DNA from: Deltaproteobacteria bacterium
Lineage (GTDB): Bacteria; Desulfobacterota; Desulfuromonadia; Desulfuromonadales; Geopsychrobacteraceae
NCBI GenBank assembly: GCA_009993495.1
Contig: JAACTI010000122.1
Coordinates: 1 to 7,992 of the forward strand
DNA length: 7,992 bases
Direction of reading: 5' to 3'
In this document: one piece after another, positions 5,421-7,992 of the stretch
Layout: every line of letters starts with the position of its first letter
Numbering within the stretch: the stretch's first letter is position 1
Position numbers and translations under genes: made by a program
Notes under the pieces: generated by a model
What the model was told of the DNA's origin: nothing
The model's database searches: none
The model's input: the letters and a program-made list of their open reading frames with translations, nothing else

Positions 5421-5819
5421 ATGGACAATAAACACGTGGAAGAAGGCAACCAACTGCAGCTGGATTTTGCAAAACGCGGCGGACTGCTACCGGCGGTGGT
5501 TCAGGATGTGCGCGACGGTCGCGTGTTAATGCTGGCGTATGTGAATGCCGAAGCCTTTGACGTCACGCTGAAAAAGGGCATGGCAACCTTCTGGTCGACC
5601 TCGCGTAACGAACTTTGGACCAAGGGCGAAACCTCGGGCGATTTTTTAAAAATAGTCGACATTCTGACCGACTGTGACCAGGATGCGCTGATTTATCGGG
5701 TTAAACCTCAGGGTGGCGGCGCCTGTCACACCAAAAATCCCGTCAGCGGCAAAACCCGCGAAACCTGCTTTTATCGCAAGCTCAACCTGAACACCCAAAA
5801 TCTGGTAGCGGCCGATTGA
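5421..5819 (+). CDS. hisI: Phosphoribosyl-AMP cyclohydrolase HisI (monofunctional)
   Basis: HisI opens the adenine ring of phosphoribosyl-AMP, the third step of histidine synthesis, in the cytosol. The 132-residue length fits the monofunctional enzyme; no HisE pyrophosphohydrolase domain is fused. Signature parts are ML(A)YVNAEAF (37-46), FWSTSRNELWTKGETSG (57-73), the Mg-binding DCDQD (84-88), and GGGACHT (98-104). The three zinc-ligand cysteines expected for the family are C85, C102 and C116. The GAGGAGAG ribosome site sits in the 11-bp gap after hisG, supporting co-translation. The enzyme for the second step (HisE) and the remaining his genes are not in the window, so the pathway is split over more than one locus. 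Confidence 0.96.
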   Translation: MDNKHVEEGNQLQLDFAKRGGLLPAVVQDVRDGRVLMLAYVNAEAFDVTLKKGMATFWSTSRNELWTKGETSGDFLKIVDILTDCDQDALIYRVKPQGGGACHTKNPVSGKTRETCFYRKLNLNTQNLVAAD

Positions 5820-5898
5820 ACCCTGCCCAACACGTAAAAAACCCAGAGGCGGCACCCCAGCAGCACAAAAGCGTTTCGCTGCAACAAAAACCCTGTGT

Positions 5899-5904
5899 TA
5901 TAGT
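5899..5904 (+). promoter_or_regulatory. Possible -10 box upstream of the response regulator gene
   Basis: TATAGT, 5 of 6 matches to the sigma-70 -10 consensus, lies 33 nt before the ATG at 5938, where a promoter is expected. No good -35 is found at 16-18 bp. A weak hairpin (GCAGC/GCTGC around 5861-5883) without a T-run lies between hisI and this box. Support is limited. Confidence 0.25.
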
Positions 5905-5937
5905 TCCGCCTTAAACTTAACCGAGGCATTAGGGGTC

Positions 5938-6315
5938 ATGGAAAGGCGCATTCTGATTGTTGATGATGAAGAATCTATTCGGGAGAGCCTCAAGGATTTT
6001 CTGGAAGATTTTGATTTTCAGGTGGCTGCGGCGGCCAGTGCCGAAGCCGCCTTACAACTGCTACAGGAACAACCCATTGATATTTTGGTTGCCGATCTGC
6101 GCCTGCCCGGCATCTCGGGTGATACCCTGATTGTCAAGGCGCATGAGTTATACCCCAGTATGCAATATGTTATTTTGACGGGATCTGTCGGTTATCTGTT
6201 TTCAGAAAAATTACAGGCAGTTGGCATTCTACCCCGGCATATTATGCAAAAGCCCCTATTTGACCTGATGCTTCTGGTCGAAACCCTTGAAGATATTCTG
6301 CAACATTCAGCGTAA
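5938..6315 (+). CDS. Single-domain response regulator (CheY-like receiver)
   Basis: The 125-residue protein is one receiver domain with no output domain. All canonical residues are present: the acidic pocket D9/D10 in ILIVDDEES, the phosphoacceptor D53 in VADLRLPG, the switch threonine T81 in ILTGS, and the lysine K105 in MQKP. It should be phosphorylated by a histidine kinase and act by protein contact or as a phosphate relay. No kinase is nearby, so it is an orphan. The stretch after T81 (GSVGYLFSEKLQAVGILPRH) lacks the usual alanine/phenylalanine pattern around the alpha4-beta5 face, which suggests a distinct partner. The likely ribosome site is GAGG about 12 nt upstream; AGGGG is closer but too near the ATG. 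ppiB begins 32 nt after its stop and may be co-transcribed. Confidence 0.93.
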   Translation: MERRILIVDDEESIRESLKDFLEDFDFQVAAAASAEAALQLLQEQPIDILVADLRLPGISGDTLIVKAHELYPSMQYVILTGSVGYLFSEKLQAVGILPRHIMQKPLFDLMLLVETLEDILQHSA

Positions 6316-6347
6316 ATTGACACCTATTCAACCAGGAGAAAACCGAA

Positions 6348-6857
6348 ATGAGCCAGACAACCAATGTCGTTATGCAAACCACTTTGGGTGAAATCACCAT
6401 TGAACTTGACCACGAAAATGCGCCCATCAGCAGCGAAAATTTTCGCGCTTACGTTGAAAGCAATTTTTTTGACGGCACCATTTTTCACCGGGTTATTCCC
6501 GGGTTCATGATTCAGGGCGGTGGATTTACCGCCGACATGCACCAGAAACCCACCCAGGCTGCCATCAAAAATGAAGCCGGCAATGGCTTAAAAAATCTGC
6601 GCGGCACCCTCGCCATGGCCCGAACGCAGGTGGTTGACAGCGCAACCTGTCAATTTTTTATCAATCTGGTCGATAACGCCTTTCTCGACCATAAAGGTCA
6701 GGCCGCCAACGCCTTTGGCTATGCGGTCTTTGCCAAGGTTATCGCCGGCATGGACGTGGTTGATGCGATTGCAAAAGTTGCAACCGGCAACAAAGATGGC
6801 CATCAGGATGTCCCGAAAGAGGCCGTCGTCATTGAAAAAGCCAGTCTCTGCGCCTGA
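6348..6857 (+). CDS. ppiB: Peptidyl-prolyl cis-trans isomerase, cytoplasmic cyclophilin (PpiB type)
   Basis: This 169-residue cyclophilin closely follows E. coli PpiB (164 residues), which speeds proline isomerisation during protein folding. Family motifs include IFHRVIPGFMIQGGGF (45-60) with the catalytic arginine R48, F53 and Q56, then NEAGNGLKNLRGTLAMAR (75-92), SATCQFFINL (98-107), and the C-terminal GMDVVDAIAKVATG (134-147) and HQDVPKEAVVIE (152-163). There is no signal peptide, so the protein is cytosolic rather than the periplasmic PpiA form. The tryptophan that confers cyclosporin sensitivity in eukaryotic cyclophilins is absent (FGY at 123-125), as is common in bacteria. AGGAG lies 9-10 nt before the ATG. 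The gene follows the response regulator by 32 nt and is closed by a terminator at 6892-6924. Confidence 0.96.
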   Translation: MSQTTNVVMQTTLGEITIELDHENAPISSENFRAYVESNFFDGTIFHRVIPGFMIQGGGFTADMHQKPTQAAIKNEAGNGLKNLRGTLAMARTQVVDSATCQFFINLVDNAFLDHKGQAANAFGYAVFAKVIAGMDVVDAIAKVATGNKDGHQDVPKEAVVIEKASLCA

Positions 6858-6891
6858 GCGCGACAGCACTGCTTGTTTTCTTCTTAAGCAC

Positions 6892-6924
6892 AGGCCGCCT
6901 TCGCGATGAAGACGGCCTTCTTTT
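6892..6924 (+). terminator. Rho-independent terminator after ppiB
   Basis: AGGCCGCCTTC (6892-6902) pairs with GAAGACGGCCT (6908-6918), 10 of 11 pairs with one C/A mismatch, closing a 5-nt loop. TCTTTT follows. It lies 34 bp after the ppiB stop and 21 bp before the mntP start codon, so mntP probably has its own promoter overlapping this region or depends on read-through. Confidence 0.85.
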
Positions 6925-6945
6925 GTCCACAAGGCAATAAGTTTG

Positions 6946-7515
6946 ATGGATTTACCAACCCTCTTCGGCTTGGCCCTGGCCCTGGCAATGGATGCCTTTG
7001 CCGTGGCTCTGGGTGCCGGGCTGACCCTGCCGCGCCTGACCGGACGGCACCTGTTTCGCTTCAGTTTTCATTTTGGTCTTTTTCAGGCCATGATGCCGGT
7101 GCTCGGCTGGCTGGCCGGGCGCGAATTGCGTGATTTGATTCAAAGTTATGACCACTGGGTTGCCTTCGTCTTGCTGGCCATTGTTGGTGGGCGCATGTGC
7201 TATGGTGCCTGGCAAGAGCAAACCGAAGAAAAAGCGCAGCAAGACCCGACGCGCGGCTGGTCACTGGTGATATTATCGGTTGCCACCAGTATCGACGCCC
7301 TTGCCGTCGGCTTAACCCTGGCGATGTTGGGCAGCCCGATTGTTGTCCCAGCCCTGATTATCGGGCTTGTTTGTGCGCTTTTAACCCTGGTCGGCATGTA
7401 CCTGGGACGCAAAATTGGTGACCACTGGGGGCCCAGGGTCGAATTCGGCGGCGGTCTGGTGCTGCTGGCAATTGGCCTAAAAATACTTTTGGAGCACACT
7501 CTGGGGAACGGATAA
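6946..7515 (+). CDS. mntP: Manganese efflux pump MntP (DUF204/YebN family)
   Basis: MntP is an inner-membrane exporter that protects the cell from excess Mn(II). The 189-residue product matches the usual 188. It has six hydrophobic segments (about residues 3-26, 37-57, 70-88, 105-127, 131-153, 167-184). The two repeated halves each carry the conserved acidic motif: AMDAFAVALG with D16, and TSIDALAVGL with D117. The cytosolic loop EQTEEKAQQDPTRG separates the halves. The ATG at 6946 is chosen; a TTG just before it at 6943 is an alternative that suits the spacing from AAGG (6931-6934) slightly better and adds one residue. In several bacteria mntP is controlled by a yybP-ykoY manganese riboswitch or MntR; the 88-bp upstream gap, mostly a terminator, shows no room for that riboswitch. 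Its stop overlaps the start of the next gene by one base. Confidence 0.95.
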   Translation: MDLPTLFGLALALAMDAFAVALGAGLTLPRLTGRHLFRFSFHFGLFQAMMPVLGWLAGRELRDLIQSYDHWVAFVLLAIVGGRMCYGAWQEQTEEKAQQDPTRGWSLVILSVATSIDALAVGLTLAMLGSPIVVPALIIGLVCALLTLVGMYLGRKIGDHWGPRVEFGGGLVLLAIGLKILLEHTLGNG

Positions 7516-7992
7516 TGACCAAGGATAATCATCAGCGCCGCTTACCTGCCGAATGGGAACCCCAATCTGCGGTTTTACTGGCTTGGCCTCATGAACAAAC
7601 GGATTGGTCCAATCAACTGGACGCCGCTCGCCAAACCTTCTGCGCCATCATTCAGGCAATCAGCCAATTTGAAAAAGTAATTCTAGTGGTAAAGAGTTGT
7701 TTAGAAACAGAGAGTTATCTTGCTAAACATCAAATAAAACTTGAACAAATTGTTTTGTTCGAATTGCCCTGCAATGACACCTGGGCGCGGGATTTTGGCC
7801 CCCTTTGCGTTTATGAGGGAGGGCAACCGCTGCTGCTCGATTTCACCTTCAATGGCTGGGGCAAAAAATTTGCTGCCGAGCAGGATAATCGCCTGACGCG
7901 CGGCCTCCATGCTGCCGGAGCCTTCGGCTTAACGGCCTGTTACACCCTGCCCCTGGTGCTGGAAGGTGGTAGTATCGAATCCGATGGCCAGG
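7515..7992 (+). CDS. Agmatine deiminase / peptidylarginine deiminase family protein (3' truncated by window)
   Basis: The frame opens at ATG 7515 in the sequence TAATG, sharing the last A of the mntP stop, and is still open at the window edge after 159 codons, under half the usual length of about 340-370. The N-terminus RLPAEWEPQSAVLLAWPH (9-26) is diagnostic of the PAD_porph/agmatine deiminase family. It is followed by NDTWARDFGP (87-96) with the active-site aspartate region, FNGWGKKF (112-119), and LEGGSIESDG (149-158) with the conserved Glu-Gly-Gly. The nucleophilic cysteine and catalytic histidine lie beyond the window. Agmatine deiminases (AguA) convert agmatine to N-carbamoylputrescine and ammonia in polyamine synthesis. 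The same family includes peptidylarginine deiminases, but no signal peptide is seen, which favours a cytosolic agmatine-type enzyme. No separate ribosome site is strong (GGGGAACGG, about 8 nt upstream, is acceptable), so translation is probably coupled to mntP. Codons for residues 53-84 are noticeably AT-rich. Confidence 0.9.
   Translation, partial: MTKDNHQRRLPAEWEPQSAVLLAWPHEQTDWSNQLDAARQTFCAIIQAISQFEKVILVVKSCLETESYLAKHQIKLEQIVLFELPCNDTWARDFGPLCVYEGGQPLLLDFTFNGWGKKFAAEQDNRLTRGLHAAGAFGLTACYTLPLVLEGGSIESDGQ

Noticed and set aside
6317..6322. TTGACA between the response regulator and ppiB as a ppiB promoter
   Set aside because: A -10 at 16-18 bp would fall at the ppiB start codon, and no TATAAT-like box is there.
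6858..6945. Manganese (yybP-ykoY) riboswitch upstream of mntP
   Set aside because: The 88-bp gap is mostly a ppiB terminator and is too small to hold the riboswitch fold plus an expression platform.

Overview
The window reads as ordinary chromosomal housekeeping DNA from a Gram-negative bacterium. The best guess is a member of the Desulfuromonadales or a related deltaproteobacterium (Desulfobacterota). The guess rests on the HtpG variant, a long-form HisG paired with a monofunctional HisI, an orphan single-domain response regulator, and an intergenic repeat rich in GCAAAG-type units. YaeQ and the PpiB-type cyclophilin are also common in gamma- and betaproteobacteria, so the taxonomy is an inference. 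There is no rRNA, tRNA, CRISPR array, phage gene or transposase.

Layout. Positions 1-58 hold the last codons of a PLP-dependent transsulfuration-type enzyme, closed by a clear intrinsic terminator (84-119). trmL (137-613, +) follows. It converges on htpG (663-2507, -), and both end at one very long hairpin that can terminate in either direction (612-663). Three genes lie on the minus strand and are transcribed leftwards in the order yaeQ (4243-3701), a SEC-C zinc-motif protein (3411-2644) and htpG. The 289-bp gap between yaeQ and the SEC-C gene is almost filled by a nested inverted-repeat element of about 271 bp (3424-3694).

yaeQ is divergent from hisG (4471-5409, +), which is followed 11 bp later by hisI (5421-5819). 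The pair forms a small histidine unit coding for the first and third steps of the pathway. Next come a single-domain response regulator (5938-6315), a cytoplasmic cyclophilin ppiB (6348-6857) with its own terminator, the manganese exporter mntP (6946-7515), and the start of an agmatine/peptidylarginine deiminase-family gene. That last gene overlaps the mntP stop by one base and runs off the window at 7992.

How the genes relate. The minus-strand side carries protein-quality and poorly characterised functions. The plus-strand side carries histidine synthesis, one orphan signalling domain, a prolyl isomerase, metal export and probable agmatine/polyamine metabolism. Apart from hisG-hisI and the overlapping mntP-deiminase pair, neighbours do not form an obvious pathway. 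I found no convincing new multigene system. The points most worth a second look are the nested inverted-repeat element at 3424-3694, a terminator-like hairpin inside trmL (385-424), and mutually exclusive hairpins in front of hisG (4397-4436).
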